From assembly GCF_007096355.1 (NCBI RefSeq), contig NZ_VKDF01000005.1:393778-457777 (forward strand): a stretch of 64,000 nucleotides of DNA. The letters run 5' to 3'. The position numbers and the translations under genes are program-made. This document shows, one piece after another, positions 19,684 to 28,204 of this stretch. Within the stretch, counting starts at the first letter, position 1, and every line of letters starts with the position of its first letter. The DNA comes from Paracoccus sp. M683 (lineage in GTDB: Bacteria; Pseudomonadota; Alphaproteobacteria; Rhodobacterales; Rhodobacteraceae). The notes beneath the pieces are model-generated. The model saw only the letters and a program-made list of their open reading frames with translations. It had not been told where the DNA came from and made no database searches.

Positions 19684-20283
19684 CTAGAAATACAGCCAGC
19701 CGCGAACCCCCGCCTCTTTGTCCAGCGGGTATGATTGTTCCAGTTGCAGGGCAGACCGCACCGAGGCGTCGTTGAAAAGCCCTGGAATGAAAAGCTGGTG
19801 CAGCCGCCTGGATGCGATGTCGTTCTGATGAGGCATCCTGACATGCGGTCCGCCATCCTGGGCTGGGGTGACCACAGAATTGCCGATCCCACGCCATGCA
19901 AGCAGTGGTTCGCGGACTCTGGCACGGACAAGCAGTGTCGCATCGCTCCATTCCGGTGGCACGAGGCACAGCATCCGCATCGCCATGCCGACCGACAGGT
20001 CCCAGACCTCGCCGAACCGGATAATCTGATCCAGCCCTTTGCGATCAATCCACCAACTGCCGGCGGCAACCTTCGCTGCCCCTGCGCCGCTGTTGCCGAA
20101 TCTGAAAACCTCGGTGCCGGGTCGCAACTCGTGCCGCGCCGGCATCATGATCCCGCCGGTCTGGGCATAGGCCAGCACGCGCCCCCGTGGATCGGTGATC
20201 GCGGTCTTGCGGTTGATATCGACGCCTTGCGCGCGCCGAAAATTGTCGGGATCGTCGAAAACTGACTGATTTACGAAATTCAT
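19684..20283 (-). CDS. Protein of unknown function with FRFGNS...GSWW block
   Basis: A 199-aa soluble protein without signal or membrane segments. The most distinctive stretch is TEVFRFGNSGAGAAKVAAGSWWID (residues about 58-80), followed by a helical, hydrophobic middle and a tail with clustered PHVRMPHQND. An Arg-Phe-Gly strand followed by a Trp-Trp turn occurs in some uncharacterised, possibly ADP-ribosyltransferase-like proteins, but I cannot claim homology. It is isolated: trpE ends 39 bases before its stop, and an AT-richer 98-base gap precedes its start. No partner (immunity, secretion) gene is next to it. Confidence 0.6.
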   Translation of the reverse strand: MNFVNQSVFDDPDNFRRAQGVDINRKTAITDPRGRVLAYAQTGGIMMPARHELRPGTEVFRFGNSGAGAAKVAAGSWWIDRKGLDQIIRFGEVWDLSVGMAMRMLCLVPPEWSDATLLVRARVREPLLAWRGIGNSVVTPAQDGGPHVRMPHQNDIASRRLHQLFIPGLFNDASVRSALQLEQSYPLDKEAGVRGWLYF

Positions 20284-20381
20284 AAGATTTCACCATTCAC
20301 ACAACTTGCTGCGGGGAAACTATCCTTCCCGTTCAGACTGCGGCAAGGAAAATGATCGTAGGCCCAGGGTGAGGCATTGGA

Positions 20382-20870
20382 TTATTCAAGCTGCGATCCC
20401 CGTCGCCATTCCCGCCAGGTCAGCCAGATCACCAGCAGATCGAAGGCCGACAGTGCCAGCATCACTGGCGATCCGCTGACGGCCCAACGGTGCATCTGAT
20501 AGCCGACAAACCCCGCAAAAACCACGATCGCCAGCGGATAGGCGGCGGCGATGCGCCGCACCAGCAGGGCAATCACCACCAGTTTCACCAACCCGTGGCT
20601 CAGCAGATAGACGGCATAGAAATGCTGGCTGCCGGCATCGAACCGGCTGGTCAGCCGCAACACCCGCGCGACCATCGGGTCGGTCGGGTCCTCGATCAGC
20701 TCGTTATGGGTCAGCCAGTCGATGCTGCGCTGGATCGTGGCATTGGCGGTGAACAGCAGCGCCAGGCCCGTCAGGCTTTCCAGCGCCGCCAAGAAGCCTT
20801 TCAGCGCCAGACCGGCCTCGAACAGCCAATGCAGCGCGCCACGCTCGGGCGGCAGATGCCGTGCGGTCAA
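20382..20870 (-). CDS. DUF2127 family integral membrane protein
   Basis: A 162-aa protein with about four hydrophobic helices and the family signature [20 protein letters not shown] at the N-terminus and [17 protein letters not shown] in the middle. DUF2127 proteins have no settled function. The start overlaps the gpt stop by four bases (20867-20870), so it is translated from the gpt transcript. Confidence 0.85.
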   Translation of the reverse strand: MTARHLPPERGALHWLFEAGLALKGFLAALESLTGLALLFTANATIQRSIDWLTHNELIEDPTDPMVARVLRLTSRFDAGSQHFYAVYLLSHGLVKLVVIALLVRRIAAAYPLAIVVFAGFVGYQMHRWAVSGSPVMLALSAFDLLVIWLTWREWRRGSQLE

Positions 20871-21364
20871 TCCTCGCCGCGATAGGGCTGCACATATTGC
20901 AGCGCCATGTCCCAGGGGAAGAAGATCCAGGTATCCTGACTGACCTCGGTCACATAGGTTTCGACCATCGGCTTGCCCTTGGGTTTGGCATAGACGGTGC
21001 CGAAATGCGCCTTGGGATACATCTCGCGGATCAGTTCCAGCGTGCGGCCCGAATCGACCAAATCGTCGACGACCAGAATGCCCTCGCCATCGCGCATCAG
21101 CGCATCATCGGGCTTTTTCAGAACCTCAAGCTGGCCCTGGCCAGCCCCGGTGCCAACGCCCTTGTAGGATTTGATCGAGATCGTGTCGATGGTGCGGATG
21201 TCCAATTCGCGCGCGACGATCATCGCCGGCACCAGCCCGCCCCGTGTCACGGCGACGACGGCCCGCCAATCGGTCCCGTCCAGCCGCCAGGCCAGCGCGC
21301 GCGCATCGCGATGCAGCTGATCCCAGCTGACGTGAAAACCCTTCTCATGGGGCAGGCGGTCCAT
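20867..21364 (-). CDS. gpt: Xanthine-guanine phosphoribosyltransferase
   Basis: Purine salvage: attaches phosphoribose from PRPP to guanine and xanthine. The 165-aa protein has the type I PRTase PRPP loop [13 protein letters not shown] (residues about 90-102), the [11 protein letters not shown] motif near residue 37 and the WIFFPWD purine-pocket segment near the end. The length is close to the E. coli enzyme. It is followed by the coupled DUF2127 gene and preceded, 12 bases away, by a LysE-family exporter on the same strand. Confidence 0.93.
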   Translation of the reverse strand: MDRLPHEKGFHVSWDQLHRDARALAWRLDGTDWRAVVAVTRGGLVPAMIVARELDIRTIDTISIKSYKGVGTGAGQGQLEVLKKPDDALMRDGEGILVVDDLVDSGRTLELIREMYPKAHFGTVYAKPKGKPMVETYVTEVSQDTWIFFPWDMALQYVQPYRGED

Positions 21365-21376
21365 CAGTTCTCTCCT

Positions 21377-21988
21377 TCAATGCCGCAGGATCAGCGAAAT
21401 TCCCAGCAGGCCGATCAAGGCCGCCGCAATCCGGTCGATCCAGAATTTCGCCGCATAATAACGACGCCGCAGCAAAGGCAAAGCCATCAGCGTGGCTAAG
21501 GCGGTGTAAAACGACAGCTCGACCACCAATGCCGTGCCAAAGATGACGGCCTTGTCAGCCAGTGACAGCGCGGCGGGAAAAATCGACAGCAACACGGCGG
21601 AATAGAACAGCGCGGGCTTGGGATTCGACAGGTTCAGAATCAGCCCACCCAGAAATCCGCTGCCAAAACGCTTGTCCGAGGGGTCCGGCAGCGGATCGGC
21701 GGCATGGCGCCACATCTTCCAGGCAATCCAGATCAGATAGGCACCGCCCAGAACCTTCAGCGCCACATAGGTCCAGGGCACGACGCGAAACAGCACCGTC
21801 AACCCCAGCAACGCAAACAGGCACCACAGCGCCGCACCCACGGCCAATCCCCAGCCATAGGGCAGGGCGCGGGCGCGCCCCATGGCAAAGGCGCTTTGGC
21901 TGACCGCGATCACGCCGGGACCAGGCGACAGGATCGCCACCGACAATGTGCCCACGAAAACCGCCAACTGGGCAATCGTCACAACCAT
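21377..21988 (-). CDS. LysE/RhtB family exporter
   Basis: A 203-aa inner-membrane protein of about six helices with LSPGPGVIAV (the family PGP motif in helix 1), GGAYLIWIAWKMW and LNLSNPKPALFY (the NPK motif). It exports an unknown amino acid or derivative. It is one of three LysE-type sequences in the window, the others being at 4225 and the broken copy at 3397. It lies between gpt and fabI on the same strand, with a repeat element between it and fabI. Confidence 0.9.
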   Translation of the reverse strand: MVVTIAQLAVFVGTLSVAILSPGPGVIAVSQSAFAMGRARALPYGWGLAVGAALWCLFALLGLTVLFRVVPWTYVALKVLGGAYLIWIAWKMWRHAADPLPDPSDKRFGSGFLGGLILNLSNPKPALFYSAVLLSIFPAALSLADKAVIFGTALVVELSFYTALATLMALPLLRRRYYAAKFWIDRIAAALIGLLGISLILRH

Positions 21989-21990
21989 CT

Positions 21991-22037
21991 GGCTTCTTTC
22001 TCGTCCAAATACCCGTCCGGCCGTGCCGCGGGGATCG
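21991..22037 (-). repeat. Interspersed intergenic repeat, divergent copy in inverse orientation
   Basis: Read on the minus strand it gives a GC-rich palindromic part followed by GACGGGTATTTGGACGAGAA and a purine tail. It shares the TATTTGG-plus-purine-tail layout with the copies at 11403, 31979 and 54311 but has a different hairpin part. It fills the gap between fabI and the LysE-family gene. Confidence 0.55.
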
Positions 22038-22040
22038 CGC

Positions 22041-22871
22041 TCAGTCTTTCTTCACCACGGTCGCAATATCAGGCGCGTCCACCGCCTTCATGCCGACGAC
22101 GTGATAGCCCGCATCGACGTGATGCGTTTCGCCCGTAACGCCCGAACCCAGATCCGACAGCAGATACAGCGCCGACTTGCCCACATCAGCCTGCGTCACG
22201 TTCCGGCGCAGAGGCGAGTTCAACTCGTTCCACTTCATGATGTAACGGAAATCGCCGATGCCGCTGGCTGCCAGGGTCTTGATCGGCCCGGCAGAAATCG
22301 CATTCACACGGATACCGTCCTTGCCAAGATCCTCGGCCAGATAACGCACCGACGCCTCCAGCGCGGCCTTGGCCACGCCCATCACGTTGTAATGCGGCAT
22401 CACCCGTTCGGCGCCGTAATAGGTCAGGGTCAGCAGGCTGCCACCTGCGGGCATCATCGCGGCGGCGCGCTGGCACACGGCGGTGAAGGAAAAGACCGAG
22501 ATATCCATGGTCATGTTGAAATTGGCGCGGGTCGTGTCGACATAGCGGCCGCGCAACTGGTCCTTGTCGGAAAAGCCAATGGCGTGAACCACAAAATCCA
22601 GCCCACCCCATTCATCCTTCAGCGCCCCGAACAGCGCGTCGATCGAGGCTTCATCACTGACATCGCAAGACAGGACCAGCGACGATCCGACCTGCTCGGC
22701 CAGCGGCTCGACCCGCTTTTTCAGAGCTTCGCCCTGATAGGAGAAGGCCAGCTGTGCCCCTTGCTCGGCGACGGCCTGGGCAATGCCCCAGGCGATCGAC
22801 TTGTCATTGGCCAGCCCCATGATCAGACCGCGCTTGCCGGCCATCAATCCGGATTTTTGCTCGCTTGACAT
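22041..22871 (-). CDS. fabI: Enoyl-[acyl-carrier-protein] reductase (NADH)
   Basis: Last reduction step of type II fatty-acid elongation. The 276-aa FabI has the N-terminal nucleotide motif LIMGLANDKSIAWGIA, the HAIGF segment, Tyr161 and Lys168 in the Y-X6-K active site (YNVMGVAK) and the AGPIKTLAASGI substrate loop. FabI is the triclosan and isoniazid-type target family; no unusual residues are evident in the loop. It is divergent from pdxH across 81 bases. Confidence 0.95.
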   Translation of the reverse strand: MSSEQKSGLMAGKRGLIMGLANDKSIAWGIAQAVAEQGAQLAFSYQGEALKKRVEPLAEQVGSSLVLSCDVSDEASIDALFGALKDEWGGLDFVVHAIGFSDKDQLRGRYVDTTRANFNMTMDISVFSFTAVCQRAAAMMPAGGSLLTLTYYGAERVMPHYNVMGVAKAALEASVRYLAEDLGKDGIRVNAISAGPIKTLAASGIGDFRYIMKWNELNSPLRRNVTQADVGKSALYLLSDLGSGVTGETHHVDAGYHVVGMKAVDAPDIATVVKKD

Positions 22872-22952
22872 GAGATGATCCTCGCGCTTTCAACCTTTTG
22901 GGAATGTGATTAGGCCAAAGGCCGGTGGGCATCAAGCGCCAGAGGAGGGGCA

Positions 22953-23558
22953 ATGACATCACGAGACGGCATCTTTGCGGGCGACGACCCCTTTGCAATC
23001 GCGCGGCGCTGGTTGGACGAGGCCACGGCAAGCGAACCGAACGACGCCAATGCGATGGCCCTGGCGACGGTCGATGCCGAGGGGCTGCCCGATGTGCGGC
23101 TGGTTCTGCTGAAGGAAATCGAGGCTGACGCCTTTGTTTTCTATACGAATTATGAAAGCGCCAAGGCGCAGCAGCTGGACCTGGCCGGCAAGGCGGCGCT
23201 GGTTCTGCACTGGAAATCGCTGCGCCGACAGATCCGTGTGCGCGGGTTGGTGACGCGCGAGGATGGGCCGCAGGCCGATTCGTATTTCGCAAGCCGCCCG
23301 TTGCAAAGCCGCATCGGCGCCTGGTCCTCGCCGCAATCGCGCCCGATTGCCAGCCGCGAGGTGCTGCTGGCCGAGGTCGCGCGTCAGGGCCTGAAGCAGG
23401 GGCTGAACCCGTCCCGCCCGCCGTTCTGGGGTGGCTATCGCATCCGGCCGGTGCAGATCGAGTTCTGGGCTGATGGTGCCTTCCGGCTGCATGACAGGTT
23501 CAAATGGGTCCGAAAAGATGCGGAAAATGCTTGGCAGATCGACCGTTTGGCCCCATAA
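22953..23558 (+). CDS. pdxH: Pyridoxamine 5'-phosphate oxidase
   Basis: FMN-dependent oxidation of PNP/PMP to PLP. The 201-aa protein has the FMN/substrate blocks [61 protein letters not shown] and the C-terminal PVQIEFW and LHDRFKW typical of PdxH. All match the family order and length. It is followed by the cold-shock gene, which has its own promoter. Confidence 0.96.
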   Translation: MTSRDGIFAGDDPFAIARRWLDEATASEPNDANAMALATVDAEGLPDVRLVLLKEIEADAFVFYTNYESAKAQQLDLAGKAALVLHWKSLRRQIRVRGLVTREDGPQADSYFASRPLQSRIGAWSSPQSRPIASREVLLAEVARQGLKQGLNPSRPPFWGGYRIRPVQIEFWADGAFRLHDRFKWVRKDAENAWQIDRLAP

Positions 23559-23660
23559 AGTTGACGAAGCGGTTCACTTTGCATTCGCCTTACCCGTCAA
23601 CCTGCCGAAAAGGTTAGGAAAGCATCTAATTTTACCCAGCGGCAATTTGTCGGTCTACGG

Positions 23661-23689
23661 TTGATGGTGGCCGTGTGTAGGCTTATTTT
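23661..23689 (+). promoter_or_regulatory. Candidate sigma-70 promoter for the cold-shock gene
   Basis: TTGATG at 23661-23666, a 17-base spacer, and TATTTT at 23684-23689. Transcription would start near 23696, about 37 bases before the chosen ATG at 23733. This placement argues against longer N-terminal extensions of the gene. Confidence 0.5.
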
Positions 23690-23732
23690 TGTGGGATCGA
23701 GTAGCGCAGGCGACAAGAAAGAGTATCGCGTA

Positions 23733-24347
23733 ATGACCGGGGACAACCCTGACGAAAAAACTGTAACGGGGCTGATCAAATGGTTCGACCCCGCAAAAGG
23801 GTATGGCTTCATCTATAATGACGAGGGTGGCCCGGACATCCTGCTGCACGCGAATGTCTTGCGCAATTTCGGACAGGGATCTGTTGCCGACAATTCGCAG
23901 GTGACGGCGCGGGTGCTGACAACGGCGCGCGGCCTTCAGGCCGTCGAGGTGTTCGAGATCATTCCGCCCGACAGCCACGGCATGCCGCCGATCGCGGATC
24001 TGCCGCAATCGGTGATCGAGGATCTGCAATCGCTGGTCTTGCAGCCGGCGCGGGTCAAGTGGTTCGACAAGGCCAAGGGCTTTGGTTTCGCCAATATCTT
24101 CGGGCGCGACGACGATGTCTTTCTGCATATCGAGGTGCTGCGTCACTCTGGCCTGGCGGATCTGACGGTGGGCGAGGCCGTGGCGCTGCGCGTGGTCGAG
24201 GGGCCGCGAGGGCTGATGGCGGCGCAGGTCGCCAGTTGGGATGAGATCCTGCACCACAAGACCAGCGACGCGCTGCCCGGATCCAATCCGTCGCCTGATG
24301 CCCCCGGCGAAGAGGCAGACGCCGCCCCGCGCGTCATCGTCGGCTGA
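23733..24347 (+). CDS. Double cold-shock-domain protein
   Basis: A 204-aa protein with two cold-shock OB-fold domains. The first (residues about 11-76) has GLIKWFDPAKGYGFIYND and DILLHANVL; the second (about 107-172) has ARVKWFDKAKGFGFANIF and DVFLHIEVL. Both keep the RNP1-like KGYGFI / KGFGFA and RNP2-like motifs that bind single-stranded nucleic acid. The tail is acidic and disordered. Two-CSD proteins of this type are typical of alphaproteobacteria and probably act as RNA chaperones or growth-phase regulators. The ATG at 23733 gives the start closest to domain 1. A DUF192 gene follows 17 bases later. Confidence 0.92.
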   Translation: MTGDNPDEKTVTGLIKWFDPAKGYGFIYNDEGGPDILLHANVLRNFGQGSVADNSQVTARVLTTARGLQAVEVFEIIPPDSHGMPPIADLPQSVIEDLQSLVLQPARVKWFDKAKGFGFANIFGRDDDVFLHIEVLRHSGLADLTVGEAVALRVVEGPRGLMAAQVASWDEILHHKTSDALPGSNPSPDAPGEEADAAPRVIVG

Positions 24348-24364
24348 CCGGCGGCGATTGTCGG

Positions 24365-24880
24365 ATGCGGCTCGGGCAACATTTCGCTGCGATCGGTGTG
24401 GCGACGCTGCTGGTCGCCGTCGCATCGGCGGGGTCGGGCGGGGCGCAGGCCCTTGGCTGCGATCCGCAGCAGGCAATCTTTCAGACCGGGCAGGGACCGC
24501 TTGCGATTGCGGTTGAACTGGCCGACGATCCGCAGGAACGCGCGCAGGGCCTGATGTTCCGGCGCGATCTGCCGGCAAAGACCGGCATGCTGTTCATCTA
24601 TGACGCGCCGCAGCCCGCAAGTTTCTGGATGCGCAATACGCTGATCCCGCTGGACATCATTTTCATGGATGCCACCGGGACCGTGCGCCATATCCACCGC
24701 AATGCGCGCCCGCTGGACGAGACGCCGATTCCCGGTGCTGCGGTCGGCGATCCCGATCCGCTGCGGCTGTTTGTGCTGGAAATAGCGGGTGGCGAGGCCG
24801 ACAGGCTGGGCATCAAGGTCGGGCAGGCAATGGCCCATCCGGCCGTGCCCGCCGACAATGCTGCGATTTCCTGCGACTAG
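24365..24880 (+). CDS. Exported DUF192 family protein
   Basis: A 171-aa protein with an N-terminal signal sequence (hydrophobic residues about 8-28, with cleavage expected near GAQA-LG) and a DUF192 domain: ERAQGLMFRRDLPAKTGMLFIYD, FWMRNTLIPLDIIFMD and the closing VLEIAGGEADRLGIKVGQ. The biochemical role of DUF192 is not established. It is 17 bases behind the cold-shock gene and probably in its transcript; the tRNA-Pro gene begins 42 bases after the stop. Confidence 0.85.
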   Translation: MRLGQHFAAIGVATLLVAVASAGSGGAQALGCDPQQAIFQTGQGPLAIAVELADDPQERAQGLMFRRDLPAKTGMLFIYDAPQPASFWMRNTLIPLDIIFMDATGTVRHIHRNARPLDETPIPGAAVGDPDPLRLFVLEIAGGEADRLGIKVGQAMAHPAVPADNAAISCD

Positions 24881-24922
24881 CCCCTTCCCCCGCGCGTTCC
24901 GGCGCGCTAGAAGGCGCGGGTT

Positions 24923-24999
24923 CGGGGCGTAGCGCAGCCTGGTAGCGCGACGGTTTTGGGTACCGTAGGCCGGAGGTTCGAATCCTCTCGCCCCGACCA
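24923..24999 (+). tRNA. tRNA-Pro (anticodon TGG)
   Basis: A 77-base cloverleaf: acceptor CGGGGCG pairs with CGCCCCG, the D arm is AGCGCAGCCTGGTAGCGC, the anticodon stem ACGGT/ACCGT encloses the loop TTTGGGT with anticodon TGG, and the T arm has GGTTCGAATCC. The 3' CCA is encoded (24997-24999). Confidence 0.97.
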
Positions 25000-25035
25000 T
25001 CACTTAGCTGATTTGCATGTGGTCCGTTTTACACA

Positions 25036-25437
25036 TCAATTTACAGCTTTGAGCAGCCTGATTATCGTGGATTTCCGTGTCGATGATGAGGGATGGTATT
25101 GGCCATCGCCGTCGGTCAGCACGATCTTGTCGCCCTGCGCTCGGTCGCAATAGGTGATGACGTCACGGCTGGCCGTCGCAACCGTCGATTCGGCCCGCGC
25201 GTTGAAGATAAAGCGGTCGGCGCCGACGCCCCCTGTCATACCGTCTTTCCCGGCGCTGCCGTTCAGCAGGTCACGACACGACCCCTGCCGCCATTGAGGA
25301 AATCGACGTCATCGCCGTCTTCAAGGTCGTCATCGCCACCCATGCCCGACATCGAATAGCGGTCCTGATTGTCATAAACCTATTCAACACCTGCGGCGCC
25401 GTAGGTGCGTTCATGTCCCGTGCCGCCCCACATGATT
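25036..25437 (-). pseudogene. Decayed RTX-type (hemolysin-type calcium-binding) protein C-terminus
   Basis: Read leftward, the sequence shows RTX-like glycine/aspartate repeats (GMGGDDDLEDGDDVDFLNGG) with an in-frame TAG before them. A frameshift leads to a normal serralysin/RTX C-terminal segment, DGMTGGVGADRFIFNARAES and then VITYCDRAQGDKIVLTDGD, ending at 25036. The gene has lost its start and catalytic region. The remnant fills most of the gap between tRNA-Pro and the aminotransferase gene; no other feature is seen from 25000 to 25506. Confidence 0.75.
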
Positions 25438-25506
25438 CTACCACGCAGCCGACCTCTCTATTTGAGGATCGCCCCAGATCCTGTCCAAACTTGCAGTCGT
25501 TGGGGG

Positions 25507-26709
25507 CTAGGCCTGGCGCAGCAGCCGGCCAAGCCGGGCGATGCCTTCGTCGACCATCGCCTGTTCGTGCAGGGTGAAGCTGAGGCGGATCGTGTTCCTG
25601 CCGCCGCCGTCGGCGAAGAAGGCATGGCCCGGAACAAAGGCGATCTTTTCGGATTGCAACGACCGGGCCAGAAGATCGGCGCCGTCCATCGTCTGAGGCA
25701 GGGTCAGCCAGACGAACATGCCGCCTTCGGGTCGGGTCCAGCTGACGCCCTGGGGCATCTCGCGTTCAAGTGCATCCAGCATCAGGTCGCGACGGCGGCG
25801 ATAGACCTTGCGGATGCCGGGAACATGTTCGGCGAAATGGTCGCGGGCGACGATATGGGTGGCGATCTGGTTCAGCGTCGGTGAATGCAGGTCGGATGCC
25901 TGTTTCAGCAGCACCAAGCGTCTGATCACATCGCGCGGGGCACAGACCCAGCCCACCCGCAGCCCCGGCGCAAGGGTCTTGGAGAACGACCCGCAATAGA
26001 CCGTGCGGCAGGCGTCGATATCGCCCTTGCGTGCGATTTCCCGCGCCAGGATCGGCGGGATCGCCTGACCGTCATAGCGCAGCGACTGATAAGCGGCGTC
26101 CTCGATGACGACGATGTCCAGCGTCTCGGCCAGATCAAGCAGCGCGTCGCGGCCGGCGGCGCCGATGGTTTCGCCCGTGGGGTTGGCAAAATCGGGCGAG
26201 AGATAGGCAAATTTTACCCGGCCATCGCCTGCCGCCTCGGCATAGTCGCTGGCGGGGCGGTTGTCGCCGGGGATCAGCCGGTCATAGCGCGGCTGATAGG
26301 CATTGAAGGCGCCAAGCGCGCCCAGATAGGTGGGCCCGCGGACCAGCGCGGTATCACCGGGAGAGATCAGCAGCTTGCCCAGATAATCCAGCGCCTGCTG
26401 CGAGCCCGATGTGATCAGGATATTGTCGCGGGTGCAGGGGATGCCGATTTCGGCCATCTGCCCGGCGATCCAGTCGCGCAGGGGGGCATAGCCTTCGCTG
26501 ACCGAATATTGCAGCGAGATGCCAGCCGCATTGTCCGCCAGCGCCAGTCCCATTGCATCACGAAAAGCCTGCGCCGGAAACAGCGCCGGGTCGGGGATAC
26601 CGCCGGCAAATGAGATGATATCGGGCTGGTCCAGCAGCTTCAGCAACTCGCGGATCTCGGAGGCCTTCATGCGCGACATGCGCGATGCCAGCATGGTTTC
26701 GGTGATCAT
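25507..26709 (-). CDS. PLP-dependent aminotransferase, 2-aminoadipate (LysN/MocR-like) type
   Basis: A 400-aa fold-type I aminotransferase of the group that includes LysN and kynurenine/aminoadipate aminotransferases: IISFAGGIPDPALFP near the N-terminus, LQYSVSEGYAPLRDWI, ITSGSQQALD (PLP phosphate), NPTGE, EDAAYQSLRY, Schiff-base Lys244 in CGSFSKTLAPGLRVGW and the C-terminal IRLSF. It has no GntR domain, so it is an enzyme rather than a MocR regulator. The substrate is unknown. It stands alone and is divergent from fabF across 232 bases in which I see no gene. Confidence 0.88.
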   Translation of the reverse strand: MITETMLASRMSRMKASEIRELLKLLDQPDIISFAGGIPDPALFPAQAFRDAMGLALADNAAGISLQYSVSEGYAPLRDWIAGQMAEIGIPCTRDNILITSGSQQALDYLGKLLISPGDTALVRGPTYLGALGAFNAYQPRYDRLIPGDNRPASDYAEAAGDGRVKFAYLSPDFANPTGETIGAAGRDALLDLAETLDIVVIEDAAYQSLRYDGQAIPPILAREIARKGDIDACRTVYCGSFSKTLAPGLRVGWVCAPRDVIRRLVLLKQASDLHSPTLNQIATHIVARDHFAEHVPGIRKVYRRRRDLMLDALEREMPQGVSWTRPEGGMFVWLTLPQTMDGADLLARSLQSEKIAFVPGHAFFADGGGRNTIRLSFTLHEQAMVDEGIARLGRLLRQA

Positions 26710-26941
26710 CGCTGTCCCCCCCAGTGATCCTGCCCATGGCTTTGTCGCGCGGGGTCGAGGTTAAGTCAATGGTCCTGACCTGTATGCGGATGGTTTCGCG
26801 CAGGGAATTATTGGTCTGCCGGTGATCTGGTTCACGAAACGGTGGCGCTTTGGTGGCGGGCTTTTGCCTGCCCGGCGTTGCGCGGCCACTGCCCCGCGTG
26901 TATCAGGTCGGACAAAGACGGGCAGTTTGAAGGATCGCCAT

Positions 26942-28204
26942 ATGCGCAGGGTTGTTGTCACCGGGCTGGGAATGGTCACGCCGCTGGCCTCGGGTGTCGA
27001 GGCGACGTGGGAACGGCTGCTGGCCGGCCAATCGGGGGCGGGCACGATCACCCGTTTCGACCCCAAGGATGTGGTGACGAAATATGCCTGCGAGATCCCT
27101 TTTGGCGATGGCAGCGACGGCACATTCAATCCCGATGACTGGATGGAGCCGAAAGACCGCCGCAAGGTTGATGATTTCATCCTTTACGGCATGGCCGCGG
27201 CGACGCAGGCGGTCGAGGACAGCGGCTGGAAACCCCAGACCGAAGAGGATCACGAACGCACCGGCGTCATGATCGGGTCGGGTATTGGCGGGCTGACCAG
27301 CATCGCCGAGACCGCCGTGCTGATCAAGGAACGCGGGCCAAAGCGGGTTTCGCCCTTTTTCATTCCGGGCGCGCTGATCAATCTGGTCAGCGGGCAGGTC
27401 AGCATCCGCTTTGGCTTCAAGGGGCCGAACCATGCGGTCGTCACCGCCTGCTCGACCGGCGCGCACGCCATTGGCGATGCGGCGCGGCTGATCGCGCTTG
27501 GCGATGCCGATGTGATGGTCGCGGGCGGGGCCGAGGCGCCGATCAGCGAAATCGGCATTGCCGGGTTCAACGCCTGCAAGGCGCTGTCGACCAAGCGCGC
27601 CGATGATCCCCAGCATGCCAGCCGCCCCTATGATCAGGACCGTGACGGGTTTGTCATGGGCGAGGGCGCCGGCTGCGTCGTGCTGGAGGAATATGAACAC
27701 GCCAAGGCGCGCGGGGCCAAGATCTATGCCGAGGTGCTGGGTTATGGCCTGTCGGGCGATGCCTATCACATCACCGCACCAAGCGAGGATGGTGATGGCG
27801 GTTTCCGCGCAATGAAGAATGCGCTGAAGAATGCCGGGCTGGAGCCGGCGGCCATCGACTATATCAATGCGCATGGCACCAGCACCATGGCCGACACGAT
27901 TGAACTGGGCGCGGTTGAACGCCTGATGGGCGATCATGCCAAGGATGTGGTGATGTCCTCGACCAAATCTTCGACAGGGCATCTGCTGGGCGCGGCCGGC
28001 GCGATCGAGGCGATCTTCTGCATCCTGGCCATTCGTGACCAGATCGCGCCGCCGACGATCAACCTGGATAACCCTGCGGTCACGCCAAAGCTGGATCTGG
28101 CGGCAAACGCGGCCGTGCGGCGCAAGATCGACGTGGCCCTGTCCAACAGCTTTGGCTTTGGCGGCACGAATGCCAGCCTGATCCTGGGCAAGGTGGCCGA
28201 CTGA
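26942..28204 (+). CDS. fabF: 3-oxoacyl-[acyl-carrier-protein] synthase II
   Basis: Condenses malonyl-ACP with acyl-ACP in fatty-acid elongation. The 420-aa protein starts MRRVVVTGLGMVTPL; the catalytic triad is Cys170 (VTACSTGAHAIG), His311 (NAHGTSTMADTIE) and His347 (KSSTGHLLGAAGAIEA), with the C-terminal SNSFGFGGTNASL. An in-frame start at 26822 would add 40 non-homologous residues, so I reject it. No acpP precedes it, unlike many genomes. The stop overlaps the mltG start by one base (TGATG), so fabF and mltG are coupled. Confidence 0.96.
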   Translation: MRRVVVTGLGMVTPLASGVEATWERLLAGQSGAGTITRFDPKDVVTKYACEIPFGDGSDGTFNPDDWMEPKDRRKVDDFILYGMAAATQAVEDSGWKPQTEEDHERTGVMIGSGIGGLTSIAETAVLIKERGPKRVSPFFIPGALINLVSGQVSIRFGFKGPNHAVVTACSTGAHAIGDAARLIALGDADVMVAGGAEAPISEIGIAGFNACKALSTKRADDPQHASRPYDQDRDGFVMGEGAGCVVLEEYEHAKARGAKIYAEVLGYGLSGDAYHITAPSEDGDGGFRAMKNALKNAGLEPAAIDYINAHGTSTMADTIELGAVERLMGDHAKDVVMSSTKSSTGHLLGAAGAIEAIFCILAIRDQIAPPTINLDNPAVTPKLDLAANAAVRRKIDVALSNSFGFGGTNASLILGKVAD

